A stretch of 64,000 bases of DNA from Argyresthia goedartella (Eukaryota > Arthropoda > Insecta > Lepidoptera > Argyresthiidae). The stretch's first letter is position 1. Each line of letters opens with the position of its first letter. The notes under the pieces are model-generated. The model was given only the letters and a program-made list of their open reading frames with translations, made no database searches and was not told the DNA's origin. The DNA lies in assembly GCA_949825045.1 (NCBI GenBank), contig OX463815.1, positions 27,953,356-28,017,355 on the forward strand, given 5' to 3'. Positions 20,815 to 32,849 of the stretch are shown piece after piece. The translations under genes were made by a program, and so were the position numbers.

Positions 20815-23062
20815 CAGATGTAGTGAATAATCCTTTCCTTTCGTATTTTCTCGGAAATGTTCGTTTTTGTCTTACTATTTCACTCGCACTCAGTACCCAT
20901 CGAGACAACGTAGGGAACGGTCGCATTGCAAGAGGAAGTATCTATATAGAGTAGTTAATACCACAGAAATATTTTGTTGATATTTATGTTAGATTTTGTG
21001 TTAAACTTCATGGACTCGTGTATTAATGCAGGCCACCTATTTTTTTTTTTTTGACTTTACATTTCACTCTTGTCGGTCATTTATTGTAAATAATAACCAC
21101 TGATTTTATTCGATCCACATTAACAATTTATAACAGACATGCCGAAAGCACTAAGAAAAGGGAAACGTTTAGATCGGCAAGCCTGCGAAGTTATTTTCAA
21201 TATTTATTTATATTTCTTAACTGAAAATGATAAATTCAAACAAACCAACTATACTGCTTACTTTTGTAACGTCCAAAAACGAGTTTCGGAGGCCAGTGGA
21301 ATTTCACAACGAACAGTAAATAAAATATTGCAAAAAGAATACATAAATCAATCCACCTCCAATAGTCCGAAGTCGGCAAAGTTGGGTAGACCAAATAAAT
21401 TATTTTGTCTAGGTCTTGACGATTTTGACTACAACGTTATACGCCGATTAGTGTATAATTTCCATTTGATATACAAACAAGTACCTACAATTAAAGCCCT
21501 GAAGTCCAAGTTATCCGAAGCCATAAATTTTAAGGGATGTGACTTTACGCTAAGAAAAATTCTTAGAAAAATGGGATTTCGGTATAAAAAAGTTGAAAAC
21601 AACAGAAAATTACTTACTACTACTTATCGAGAAAGATGATGTTCGTTTAAAAAGAGTAAAGTTTTTAGCCGCGATAAAAAAGTACAGATTGCAAGGGAGA
21701 GAGATTGTTTATATGGATGAAACATACATCCATACCTCACATTTGGCAGGTAAAAGCTGGGCTGACTCGTCAGAAAACGGAGTGAAACAGTTAATTTCTA
21801 AAGGACAACGTCTTATAATAGTGCACGCTGGTAGTAGAAAGGGGTTTGGGAAATACCTGGGGCATTGTTAATGTATCAGTCTACTGATAAAACAGCTGAC
21901 TATCACAACGCGATGAACAATGAAAACTACGAAAAATGGCTTCGTAATCAACTCATTCCAAACTTAGCTCCACATTCGGTACTAGTAGTAGATAATGCTG
22001 CATATCATAATAAGTACGTAAAAAAACCTCCTAATTCAAATACCAGGAAGCAAGATATGATTGATTGGCTATCCAAACATAACGTTCCGATTGATCCGTC
22101 ATTAACAAAACGTGAAATATATGAAATTATTTGCAAGTACAAACAAGACTTTGTAGAATACTCTATAGATAAACTTATGAACGATTATGGACACAGCGTA
22201 CTAAGATTGCCACCATATCATACTGATTTCAATCCGATTGAAAACATATGGTCTCAAATAAAGGGATACGTATCCAAAAGAAACACAGGAAAAGGTTAAT
22301 ATGATTGGTTCCGATGTTTGGGCCAAAGTATGTGACCACGCCATCAAATGCGAAAACGATTACCGAAAACACGAACCTGAGTTGGAAAATGATATGGCTA
22401 GTTTTGTAATCACCGTTCATGAAAACTCTGACGATGATACACCAGAAAATAGTTCTGATTCTGACTGTGATATGGAAGTTGGAAGTATTGTTTCGCATCT
22501 CACTGTCCACCCCGCTCCTCCTCCTCTTATCCCGCTGTCATAATCGAAGTCGTTAATCCAATCAGAAAATCATATTTATTTATATTAATTTCTCTGCTGG
22601 TTTGTTTTGTTTTATGTTGAGGTGTTTTTTTTGTTATGTCATAGTATTTTTAATTAATTACAAAAATTTATTGTTATAAAAAAGGTCTGCAAAATCCTAC
22701 TGTAGTTTTGACTTATAGTTAGACTTTTGGGGTTCCAATCCTTATAGAATCATTAGATCATCCCAACCGGAATTTGGTTTTTATCAGTGCGTTTTATTGA
22801 AATAAAACGTCCTCAGTAACTAGTTATATTTTTGTTTACCTAACGAATTCTTTATATGATAGAATCGTGGTGGTTTTAACATCTCAGTGTAATATACGTC
22901 AAACGGGCAATTTGACATTTGACATTGATAAATAAAGTATGCGATTTATTTGATACCTACACGTAATTTAATAATACAGTAATTCATAGACACATCGGCA
23001 CCATTCGGGTGTTATCGTTGTTCCGAGTTTTGCCGATAGGAAAGGATTATTCACTACATCTG
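20815..23062 (+). mobile_element. DD82E (Sailor-like) DNA transposon, complete ends, TA target
   Basis: The left end CAGATGTAGTGAATAATCCT and the right end AGGATTATTCACTACATCTG are perfect inverted copies through TTTCC; weaker symmetry continues inward (TTCG...CTCGGAA versus CCGAG...CGAT). TA flanks both ends (20813-20814 and 23063-23064). The 2248-bp interior carries a frameshifted transposase (21139-22543). Complete ends around a dead gene mean it could only be moved by an enzyme made elsewhere. Confidence 0.85.
21139..22543 (+). pseudogene. DDE transposase, DD82E type, three frameshifts
   Basis: The frame starting ATG 21139 encodes a helix-turn-helix N terminus (ASGISQRTVNKILQKEY, then TLRKILRKMGFRYKKVENNR). 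A shift near 21630 gives RLKRVKFLAAIKKYRL and the first catalytic Asp in VYMDETYIH. A second shift near 21850 leads to EIPGALLMYQSTDKTADYHN, the second Asp in VLVVDNAAYHN and the Glu in PPYHTDFNPIENIW. I count 82 residues between that Asp and Glu. After a third shift near 22295 comes WAKVCDHAIKCENDYRKHE and an acidic tail (NSDDDTPENSSDSDCD). The spacing matches the DD82E group I know as Sailor, related to Tc1/mariner. All three catalytic residues survive, but the gene cannot be read through. Confidence 0.8.
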
Positions 23063-23064
23063 TA

Positions 23065-26000
23065 CTTACTTGTAACAGCTTTATCCGAAGTCAGGTACGG
23101 CTTAAAGGGCAATTATTACTCATTACGCCAGTCATTTATTAAACATGACATTGTAGGTGTACTCGTTTGATAAATTACTACTTAGACGCGTGTCTAATTT
23201 AAGTTCTTATCCTGACTAATGTCAAACTACTATCATCAAATCATGATTTCAGACTTCTATGCGATAACGAATTACCCGGACCCCGCTAAGAAAATGTTTG
23301 CGATTTCACGATTGCCGCGCAAATTCACAATACATAAATTACGTTATATAAACTGCAGAAATTAAATCACAACCTTAAAAATAAAACATATACTTATATT
23401 GAAAATGAATATTTTATTTTCCAGAGTGAAATTTCGAGTTGCAAGTAGCAACTTTTGGATTGAAGCGCTCAGCCGCGCTGCGCATTATCTCATTTATTAC
23501 AAACAACGAAATTGTATTGTTTTACCAAAATTTAAACCGTCACCGCCAACATTTATATTTTGCGCTGGTGACAAATAAAGAGACGCTGCATCCGCCGAAA
23601 TAATTATAATTAATAATAAACTGGGACCCGCCCCGACACGGTTCGGTTGTTCGAAAACAGAAAAGTAGGTAGGGGTAAATAAAGTGTAAATTGGGTAATT
23701 TGTTCATTTAAACTATGTACGTATACAATGAGATTAGTGCTCCGGTTTTCAGAAATACCTAGATGAGGTTTCAGTTAATAACTGGTCTGCAATATTATTT
23801 TTTTACATTTTGAAGTTGGTGGTTTTTATCCATAGACAACCAAACCGAATGTACATTTTGAGCCATTCACCAGTCCCGGAACGGATTTATTTAATGTTGC
23901 TTACTCAGTAGCTCACGTTTTCGAAGTCGCGCCTCTCCACACTCAAACACTAGTAAAAGTCAAAGCGTTAAATTGTCTCATAGGGTAGGAGTTTTAAACA
24001 GAGGTGTGCTCAGGGGCCGCATGTCATCTTACACGGCGGCAGCGGCAGTCGTTGCGGCATCAGTTACCGCCTGTAGTAGTGTCATTAGGCCCCCCCCCCC
24101 CTGCCCCGCCCCGCCCCGCACACCCGCGCTCTCCATTAGTGCTCGTTTATGTCACAACGACTTAATTACTTCACGGGAAATTCACAGTTTGCCCTAATTA
24201 TTGTGACGCTGTTTTGGCAGTCGTCACACGTGCCCGCTTTTCAGTTCGATTGTTTAATACTCGGCCCCTTGTCGTCGATGAGGCCGGCCGGTCGGTTTAT
24301 AACGTTTGCGCCGTAAACCCGCCTTTATGGGGGTCGATTAATATTGTAATCGTCTACAAATAGGTCCCATCTGAATATTATGACCAATTTAAGTTTTGAT
24401 GTTGTCGATGTTTTTGCTTTCCGACCCGCACGTAATTGTAGCACGATGATTAGGATCCGCTTCTAAAAATTAATATCTAGTAGGTATGAAGAGGTTAATT
24501 TACGATGATCGCATAGGTTCGTCTTCACTTTTATCACAAAAAGGGCGTTAAAAATGCATGTCAGTTAGAAGTTCACTGCTCTTGCAGTGTTATAGTGCCC
24601 CACGCCAAGCCTAATTCACCTTCAAGTACCAGCCAGCCACTAGCAGGCCAGCGACACTCGGCACTAGTCGGTACTTTACCTACAAAGCTACAAATACATC
24701 CGCGGCCGGCCTGGGCGGCACTGTATTCCGAGCGCCACCCGCATTTCTTGTACTTCGCTATTCCGTATTTGAGGTGATATAAGAAAATATATTTAAAAGG
24801 AATTCTAATGCTATTTAAGAGGTATTTTCTTAATTAAATTGTATCTAGAAAATTTCACCAAGTCGCGTTTTCTTTCAGATAAAATATTATCCAAATACTC
24901 AATAAACCTTATCTCAAAAATCGAATCTGTAGATGACTTTATACTGGAGTAAATGGATTCGAAAAATACCCCATTTTTTTCGTATCACCTTAATTCGCAG
25001 AGCAGGATACACACAGGATAAGTTTCATAGTAGGTATTATGCCTATTTACTTAGCATATGGAGACGAAAAATTGTTTCCTGACCACTAGTTTATTAATGG
25101 GTGCCATTAAATAAGTAGATTTATTATTAAAGTTATTGTTCACAATTGGAGAATAATAGTAATTGGTAAATATTCGGATTCGTCACAATCACAAGAGGAC
25201 AACCTTAACGTAACCACAGAATACTTAATACGTAACGCATGCCGCGTCAGAAGAGTTCCGCGATAGAAAGAGAGGCAACTCGTAGGGCAATTTTCAATGT
25301 TCGCGCGCCGCGCTTTGTACAGGATAAACTGCACTTCATTGCGTTGTAGCAAGAGTCACTATTTAGTTGAATGTTTTTGCGGCGTGTCTGATCTGTTCCT
25401 AACTCTTTATTAATCTGTATCACTAGTAAACATTCACAGTTTTCGAATATTGTTCAACTTAATACGTCTATTCGATTGTACCTCAGCTACTCACCATTTA
25501 CCTACTTTACAGAGTTTCCCAGCACTCGATTAGATGTCTGCCAAATGTATGTACTGTATTTACATGCCTACGTACGAGCACAGTGCACTCGTAACATATA
25601 GATAGACTCAGTAGGCGGTTGGTTAGGTAAATATCGATTGTCTAGTCTAGGTGTCCGACATTATATTGATATATCATGTCGGACACAGATCTAAAGAGAG
25701 CTGATACAAAAAACTACAACACTATGTGTGTGCGATATGTGTATATATGGATGTATGTGTATAAAAAAACGTTGGATTATTATCTAACAGTTTTCACAAT
25801 AATACGGTGAAATAATATATAGGTATTAACTACATAGAAGTAAGCCATTTGCAACACCACTTCAAACATTTAACAAACCATCACGGCAATTGAGCATATG
25901 AAATACATATTTTGAATTAAATCTCTGACATGGTCCCAAAACTTTAAGCGGTGTAGGGTTGGTCGAGCTGAAAGTTATTGATGAGGAGCGCCATTGGGAA

Positions 26001-27660
26001 ATTACAGTTTCCATTTCGATCTCTGGTTTGCGGGCGCATCAAATACTCGAAAATCGGTACGATAACTTTCGGCTGTTATCTCTGCACGGGGCCCGGGGGT
26101 AGGGGGGGGGGGGGGGGGGGTGCGACACTGCCCTGTATAATTGAGCTCGTACGCCCTTATCGCGAATTAGTAGGAGCGCGTGGCCCAGGAATCACGACTA
26201 AATGGTGTGCGGCACAACGCTACGCCAGTCCCACTATAATGACAGGACACTTATGGGTAATCACGTACACATTAGCTGAAGTTAACCAACGCAGTTGGTT
26301 TGCGGAATGCAATCACGGATCGAAATGCGAGTTTCGTTCAGTACGATGCAGAGAAAAGTATTTTGACGCTAGGTAAATTGCTGTTTGCAAGGGCACCCGC
26401 TCTTGCAGGCTGTAGTTGCTCGCCAGCTGCCAAATTGAACCGGGTCGTAGCTCGAGCGAAATGAACGTTTCCCGCGATACTTTCACGCCGGTTCCTTCCG
26501 TTCCCTTGCTATCGGTACATTTCCGTTTTCGCTGTAAAAAGGCCTGACTTCAGACTGAAAGCGCCTGAAAACGAAATATCGATCCTAATTCGGCCCTGCC
26601 GATTGAAATGTATACCAATGAAATAGGATATCTTTTGACATAAACCAAGCCTATATATCGGAATTTCCATCTGCGATATTGCCAATCACTTTTAACCGTT
26701 TTCCAGTCTGCATATTTTCCACGAAAATAATTCCGTTTCCGAATTTCTGGGATATTTAAGGTCCACGTTAGGTTAATTCAGGTACTTAGAGTTCTACCAG
26801 GCGGGGTGATTCAAAGTATCAAAATGTTAATACCATATCTAATGATGATGACTAGGGATCCGTAAAAAATGTACGGGCTCCTCGAACCGAAAAGGTTAGG
26901 AACCCTCGATCAAACATATAATAGGGTGGTTTGGCTTTGACTCGAACGAAGATGATTGTTCGCCATTTGAATTGCAAAATTGTTAAGATTTCTGGTTAGC
27001 AGAGTTTCCGTAACAAATGTAAGTCAGGAGTCGGAGTGGCGACGTGAACCGAACTTATGGTGCGCTCTGCCCGAGGTTCAGTCTATGCTACACCTTCGCT
27101 GCACGGTTTTAGTCTTAACGACGCATGTATTAAAGTACTGACTCTTGGTGATCCAGGTAGTTTAGCAAGAACGCAAGTACATACGGCTCTTGCTATATCG
27201 ATCCAGACTGTTTGCAGTATACAAGTCACCTGCCCTCTCCCCGCCGCCGCCGAGAGAAAACAATTTATACGATTTCTTTGAACTTTTCTTTTCATATAGC
27301 CACTATCCGATATGTAGTACCAGATCGCTGCATGGAATAATTACTTGTGGGTGTTACCGCTTGTACACACGCATGGATAAATGTAAAAACTGTCATGTTC
27401 CAAAAACCGACTGTTCACTGTTTGCGATGTAAATATTGCAGCATTTAACACGCGCGACCTGTTTGTAAAATTGGAAACATTCCGGTGTCTAAAATAGAGT
27501 ACATGTTCTAAAACACGACTAATATTATACACAGTGTGCAACGTTCTCTCGACTGTGTATTTTTGTAACCGCTCGCCGCAGCACGTTTGATCGTAAACTT
27601 TTATAAAATCTCGCATTGTAAATATAAATATATAAGCGATGGCGAATGCAAAGAGCAAGG
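23065..27660. other. long stretch without recognised gene; repeat-poor
   Basis: No exon, transposase, RT motif or paired inverted repeat was recognised in these 4.6 kb. There are short GC-rich patches (24000-24120 with poly-C, 24590-24740, 26080-26230 with an 18-base poly-G near 26102, 27240-27260). The open frames are short and unrelated to known domains. It lies upstream of the first visible sfl exon and is the likeliest place for regulatory sequence, but nothing specific can be shown. Confidence 0.5.
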
Positions 27661-28019
27661 CATCGTATATGTTTGTCAGGCAAATTGTAAGATTCCACAT
27701 TTTACAAACGGCGTCGTCCGTTTACAAACGCGCGCTGCTATGTAATATGCCGAAGGCAAATTGCAAATTGAAATTAAAATAGCAAATTCTCAGGGCAAAA
27801 CGCTACGGTAGCTTAGGTGAAGGGTAAAGAGGGTGAGCGAAGCGAAGCCTCGTTTATCCTTCGTGTTAGGTTGAACATGTAAGAACAACAAAACATACTA
27901 AAAACATAAAGGAGTGTCAATTTGCCTTCGGCATATTACATAGCAGCGCGCGTTTGTAAACGGACTACGCCGTTTGTAAAATGCTGAATCATACAAATTG
28001 GCCTGCAACATATGCATGG
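27661..28019. mobile_element. fold-back MITE with about 100-bp arms
   Basis: The left arm (27661-27763) and right arm (27918-28019) are inverted copies. The inner 65 bp, from ATTTTACAAACGGCG to CCGAAGGCAAATTG, differ at only one position; the outer 35 bp match more loosely. The centre contains GGGTGAGCGAAGCGAAGCC and a following GTTAGGTTGAACATGTAA shared with 33014-33085 and, inverted, 56815-56925. No target duplication was identified. Confidence 0.8.
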
Positions 28020-28563
28020 AGTGGTTTTTGATTTAAAAAAAACCTTTACTGTCTACCTAAACCGAGCATGAGGCAGTTCGTTTACACTAAAGAGATTAGA
28101 AGCCTGTCTAATGATTGATTCTATCACGCTGAGTCCTAGTGGAACCGGTTGTTGAAGATAAAATTGATTTTGGTTTTGACACAATTTAGTGCTCCAACTT
28201 CGACTTGAAATCGGCCCTTCGACCTAAATTCTGATTTTTAGCACTCTTTCAGTGTCGTGAGTATTTTGCGTATTTGTGCGGGACGTGGGCGCGATATTGA
28301 CAGCTCCGCATACCGGGTTAATCCCATACCTAGTAAATCCCGCGTGCATGATGAAAGCCGCACAACACTGAAAGAGGCCTTCCATTGTAAGCTGGTCCTC
28401 GAGACCAATGACAGAAAATCCGGTTTATCACGACTCTCGGTGTATTTTAAGCCTATTTTAATATACTAACGAGTATATTAATCTTCCATGTCTTACAATC
28501 TGTATATGCAGTTTTCAAGCCTAACCGAATTACACGTCTTTATGTGTACATCTTCTTCCCCAG

Positions 28564-28816
28564 CTACAAGATAGAAGTGGCCGGCAAGAGCTTGCCCGTC
28601 CTTACCACACTCGACAAGGGCCGCTACGGCGTCATAGTCTTCGAATCCCTCTCCAAGTATGCCAACATGGACAAGTGGAACCGTGAGCTGCTGGACAAGT
28701 ACTGCCGGGAGTACGCAGTCGGTGTGGTGGGATTCGCCACGCCTGCTGAGGAAACATTGGTCGGGGCCCAGCTGAAGGGATTCCCGCTGTTTATGCACAC
28801 CAACTTGAGGCTTAAG
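28564..28816 (+). CDS. sfl: sfl exon a (first visible), region before the N-deacetylase core
   Basis: The acceptor is CCCCAG before 28564 and the donor AAG/GTACCG follows 28816. One leading base completes a codon from an upstream exon, then 84 codons follow, ending in phase 0. The product reads YKIEVAGKSLPVLTTLDKG and continues through MDKWNRELLDKYCREY and VGAQLKGFPLF to NLRLK. These blocks are highly conserved in insect and vertebrate NDST enzymes (family knowledge). The open frame continues upstream past the acceptor to an ATG at 28544, but that is intron sequence and I reject it as a start. The preceding exon was not found within the 28.5 kb upstream; it is either beyond the window or too poorly conserved to see by eye. 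Confidence 0.95.
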
Positions 28817-30122
28817 GTACCGGTCTTTTTTATCTATTTTGTTATGGTGAAATATAGACGTGCATAGCAATTAGAATATGTACTCATTGGGTGACTAAAA
28901 TATTGACTGAGTCCTCTCAAGAGCCCGTGGGTCTGTTAGAAAAACAGTAGCTAAGTTAGTCTTTCGGTTAGGTTCGTTAATCTACTTCGATGTCTCCTAT
29001 TAAGAGGTTTTGCAGTCAAGAGCCAACTTAAATAATTACTGGTACATCTTGAAAACACCCTTTTTTATGAATTATTATTTATTTCATGAATAATACAGTT
29101 GTAGGTAGGTACCTACAGTATCATATGTGTACGAGTAGTTATCCTACGTCTTCGTCCCAAGTATACGTAGTTCGACGCCAGAAACTTGTTTGAAACACGA
29201 AACTTACTTTGAAAGGAACTGAAGAGCTCTTTCATTATCTTTTCAAGTTTACCTACGAGTAGGTGCGAAGTGTTTTCTTAACATGAAACCTAAAGTTGAC
29301 TGAAACATGACCTTATTCAATTTAATTAGCTCTTAAACTTCAGGAGCTTGTGTTATACAGTAGTAACGCTATTATTAATAGCGCAGAAAGGTTTACTACG
29401 AAGAATTAATTTTGCAAAATAAAAAAGCAAAAAGTGCATGCCTTTACCAAGCCTTCTTGAAAAATGTGTATAAACCAAAGTTCCGACGAAAGAAAGTCGA
29501 GAATATATATGTTATTTTATGAAGTCCCCCAAAAACAAAAGCCATATAATAACGGTGTTTTGTTTATATTTGTATTTGTGCGTTATCTCTCTGTGCGCCT
29601 CGTTTTGTAGCGGGCGTGTTTAATCGAAACATAACTTTTTGCAGATGTCGCAACGCCGCCTAACTTCTCTCGTAAAGATTTTATTTGTTTTGCTTGAAAT
29701 GTGGCCGCTTGATCCACTCTTTCATATGCATAGTTGACTCTTTGTACGTCTATAAAAATGCTATCAATTCGAATTACGTAATAACTCGGAGATGATTTTG
29801 AATTTTTGACATTTAATCACCTACGTATATTAGAGTTTTTTGACAAGGGTACAGGTACTTAGTGTACCCTCATGTAGGTTAGTTAGTGTGTAGGTACAAT
29901 CCATATCGTTTTACGTTTGTATTCTGGGACCAAAAAATATGTCGACGAAGGAAATAATGGGCCGACAAAGCTTTGGGAAAAAGCGGTGGTGAATTTTTCT
30001 CTTTGAATTGAGTTTTTCGGCAACTAGAGATACGAGCTGCGAATATGAAAATGCGGGTCGTTCATTTTGTACAGTTTATCTACGATTTTTTTATATTTTG
30101 TGAGTACCGCTAAAATGATATG

Positions 30123-31841
30123 ATATATGATAATGCAGTCTTGTTATTATAATAATTCCACTTGTTACGTTACATTACGATAAATATTGTCTTGACAACA
30201 AAAAAAATACATGATATTTTATATAAACACAAAAAAGTTGTAAACGCGCTTGTATCTACGATTTTATCAATCAATCAAAATATAATATGTTTTTAGTACC
30301 CCTGAGAGTAATTTATACCCAAGTTGCAACCCTGAAAACACTGCTACTTCCCTGGCGCTCAAAAAACTGCGAAATTCTGGCACTTGTCGCTGCTTTTCTC
30401 GACAAAGGTACCTTAAGGCATCATTATTAGCGTATATTGAGTATATCTTTGTGAAATTCACTTAACTTGCTACAACTTGACTCCAACCAGAGCTCTCTAG
30501 ATCCATTGTTTGCGGAGATATAGCCAGTCAAAGATGAGCAATTTTTTCAAAAAATAAAAATTTATCGGTGTGGTTATTGCGAAAATGAGCATAGGATAGG
30601 GAACGAGCCTAAGCACACTTTCTTGTATTTGCAAGCCACCATTCTGAGCAGGGTCTGAGGTGCGGGCCATGCGCACATTGCGACGGGCTTAAGACTTTGT
30701 TAGCTAGTGGCCCATCCCCAGTCACACAGGTTTTTATCAACCGCCAAACATTTTTACACCTGGTGGTAGGTCCTCCAAGAATGATAGTTTGTAGCCTCTG
30801 CGGTAGGGGGTAGGCGGACAAGGTTGACTTTAGCCGTTGCTGCCCATTTTACAAATGCAGTATATCCTGTGGGGGTGTTCAGCATTCCCTTATCTCCTTC
30901 AAAGAGGTTCATCAAGATCTACTCGCCAGCATTTCCTACTTCTTCCTGGTTGGAGTTTGGACTTTGGTTTCTTTTGAGGGTGTTGCATGCACCACTCCAT
31001 CTTGACTTCCAGAAAAGGGCAGAGGTGGTATCACATCCACTGAGCATGCAGGAATAAAACCATCCCTCCTTGAACCTGCATGTGGTACCTGAAATACAGG
31101 ACTACCTAGTTCGGGGCCAACAAATTGTACCTATTAGCGAAATAAATTGATCTGTAATTGTAATATTAATTAAGCTTAATTTTGTAAAAACAAATAAAAC
31201 AAAGTTAAAAAGTTAATTTCTCCACATGTGAAGGAATTTTATGGATAACTTATAAAAATCAAAGGCCTAAGACATGAAACTTTGTACAGGGGTTAACTAT
31301 ATAGCGTAGGGTTGCACTGAGATGGGATTTGGCCAAACTCATACCCTAACTGAAACCCCCTAAAATGGGGGTTACAGTTTGTACCAAAATCAAAAACGAC
31401 TTGACTTATAAATCAAATTTTGCAGGTAGTTTTAGGTATGATACGTCAACCCAGCAAGTGATTTTTCAAATTTCACCCCATTAATTGGAGGGTGAACTTT
31501 GTATGGACATAAAAAACTACTCGACCCATGAAGCTATAAATTGGCAGGAAGTTAGTTAATAGACAATAGACGTTAGTTCAGTATAGTTTTATGGAAATTT
31601 GTCCCTACAAGGGGAAAAGGGGGGTTTATGCCAGTTAGTGCCAAAATTTCACAGTTTTTCGAGCCACGGGGTTTTCAGGGTTGCTTACTTGGGTATAAAT
31701 TACTCCCAGGGGTACTACAAGTAATCGTATTATATATTTATTGATTTTTATATAATATGTATTGTATTTTTTTGTTGTCAAGACAATATTCATCCTTTTT
31801 TAACGTAACAAGTGGAATTATTATAAAAACAAGACTGCATT

Positions 31842-31850
<9 letters not shown>
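30123..31850. mobile_element. DNA element with long terminal inverted repeats (about 210-260 bp)
   Basis: The left arm 30123-30383 and the right arm 31638-31850 are inverted relatives. Shared blocks: ATATATGATAATGCAGTCTT, ATAATAATTCCACTTGTTAC, TATTGTCTTGACAACAAAAA, AGTACCCCTG, AGTAATTTATACCCAAGT and CAACCCTGAAAAC. The right end runs into an (AT)n tract, so the exact edge and any target duplication are unclear. The interior holds a decayed protein gene on the minus strand (30612-31055). Long inverted ends recall Mutator-like elements, but the encoded protein is not a transposase I know. Confidence 0.75.
30612..31055 (-). pseudogene. decayed GCDTTS / WGW / PAP-CxC family protein
   Basis: The minus strand reads CMLSGCDTTSALF, then after damage GYTAFVKWAATAKVNLVRLP, PTAEATNYHSWRTYHQV, stop, KCLAVDKNLCDWGWATS, stop, QSLKPVAMCAWPAPQTLL and RMVACKYKKVC. 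The order GCDTTSA, LPPT..A...HS.R.Y.QV, WGW, PAP..LL and a Cys-rich end matches a multi-copy family of uncharacterised proteins that I recall from arthropods, cnidarians and other invertebrates; its function is unknown to me. At least two stops and a shift break it here. Its place between long inverted repeats suggests that the family is mobile. Confidence 0.6.
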
Positions 31851-31885
<35 letters not shown>

Positions 31886-31886
31886 A
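31845..31886. repeat. (AT)n microsatellite
   Basis: Uninterrupted AT/TA run with a single TATTATA irregularity, at the outer edge of the long-TIR element. Confidence 0.9.
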
Positions 31887-31927
31887 AGACATATAATATA
31901 TCGCAAAAAATTTACATTTTTTATTTT

Positions 31928-32412
31928 ATCTACACACGTATCAAACCCTTTTTACTGCGTACAAAAACCGCACGTTACGATCAGCATAATGTTAAACTAC
32001 TAGGTAAAAACTCATTTCATATCTGAAAAATTATACATTATGGCCATAATGTGTAGTTTTTCTACATATTATGACATTCAAATTTCGAACGCCGACGCCT
32101 GCCTGCGTGCCGCTCCTAGTTTGTGTGTGAAGTTGGTACTGGCATTCAAATTTCGAACGCCGACGCCCGTCTGCGTGAAGTTGGTACAACAGAACAAGCT
32201 AAACAACTGCAGAGCCACAATGCCGGTCAAACATGCGGTTCCTGAACACATCAAAGAGAGCTTATGATATGTGTGTAGATAAACAAGTGTATGTAACTGT
32301 ACATAATTAGGCATTAAAACTCTCGAGTGATATTATTATGAAACTCGCCTTCGGCTCCTTTCATAAACCCACTCACGAGTTTTAATGCCCTCCATTATGT
32401 CCAGTCACATAA
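31928..32412 (-). mobile_element. palindromic MITE family P, copy 2
   Basis: The minus strand runs from AGTTTATGTGACTGGACAT through the hairpin GAGTTTTAATGCC, TTTATCTACACACATATC, two diverged 68-bp-type units (GGCGTCGGCGTTCGAAATTT), the small palindrome CACATTATGGCCATAATGTG and the closing end GATACGTGTGTAGATAAAAT. The order is the same as in copies 1b and 3. Confidence 0.75.
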
Positions 32413-32849
32413 ACTATTATTATTTTGACTTACCCAGTGTCACTCCCACAGTTGGGACGAGTCTAACGACGCCTCTCGAGTTAAAATCTATCAAGCCGTT
32501 TAGGCTATAGAGCGTGCCAAAGATATATACATACGTAAATACACTTGAAAAACATAACCATCCTTCTGGCGCAGGTAAAAAGCACTAGTGCAGAAATTAA
32601 AGCAGGAAGCACTTGTGCGTAATAAGCTCAATTATGAATCTAATGTGTTGCCATAACTTATATTATAACTGAGTCTGAGTTTATTTAATATCGTAGCAAC
32701 GCAAGTGAACCATAATACGGTCGCAAATAAAAAAGAGATGATTTAAACCAGGATTCACTTGCTCGCGGGCACGATGCCAGGGGATAGAAATACGGGAATG
32801 GCACCGTAAATGATACCGACATCTTTCACCTAACATTTGCTTTGTTTAC

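Noticed and set aside
28493..28870. Minus-strand frame over sfl exon a
   Set aside because: It is the antisense shadow of a strongly conserved exon, with no independent similarity.
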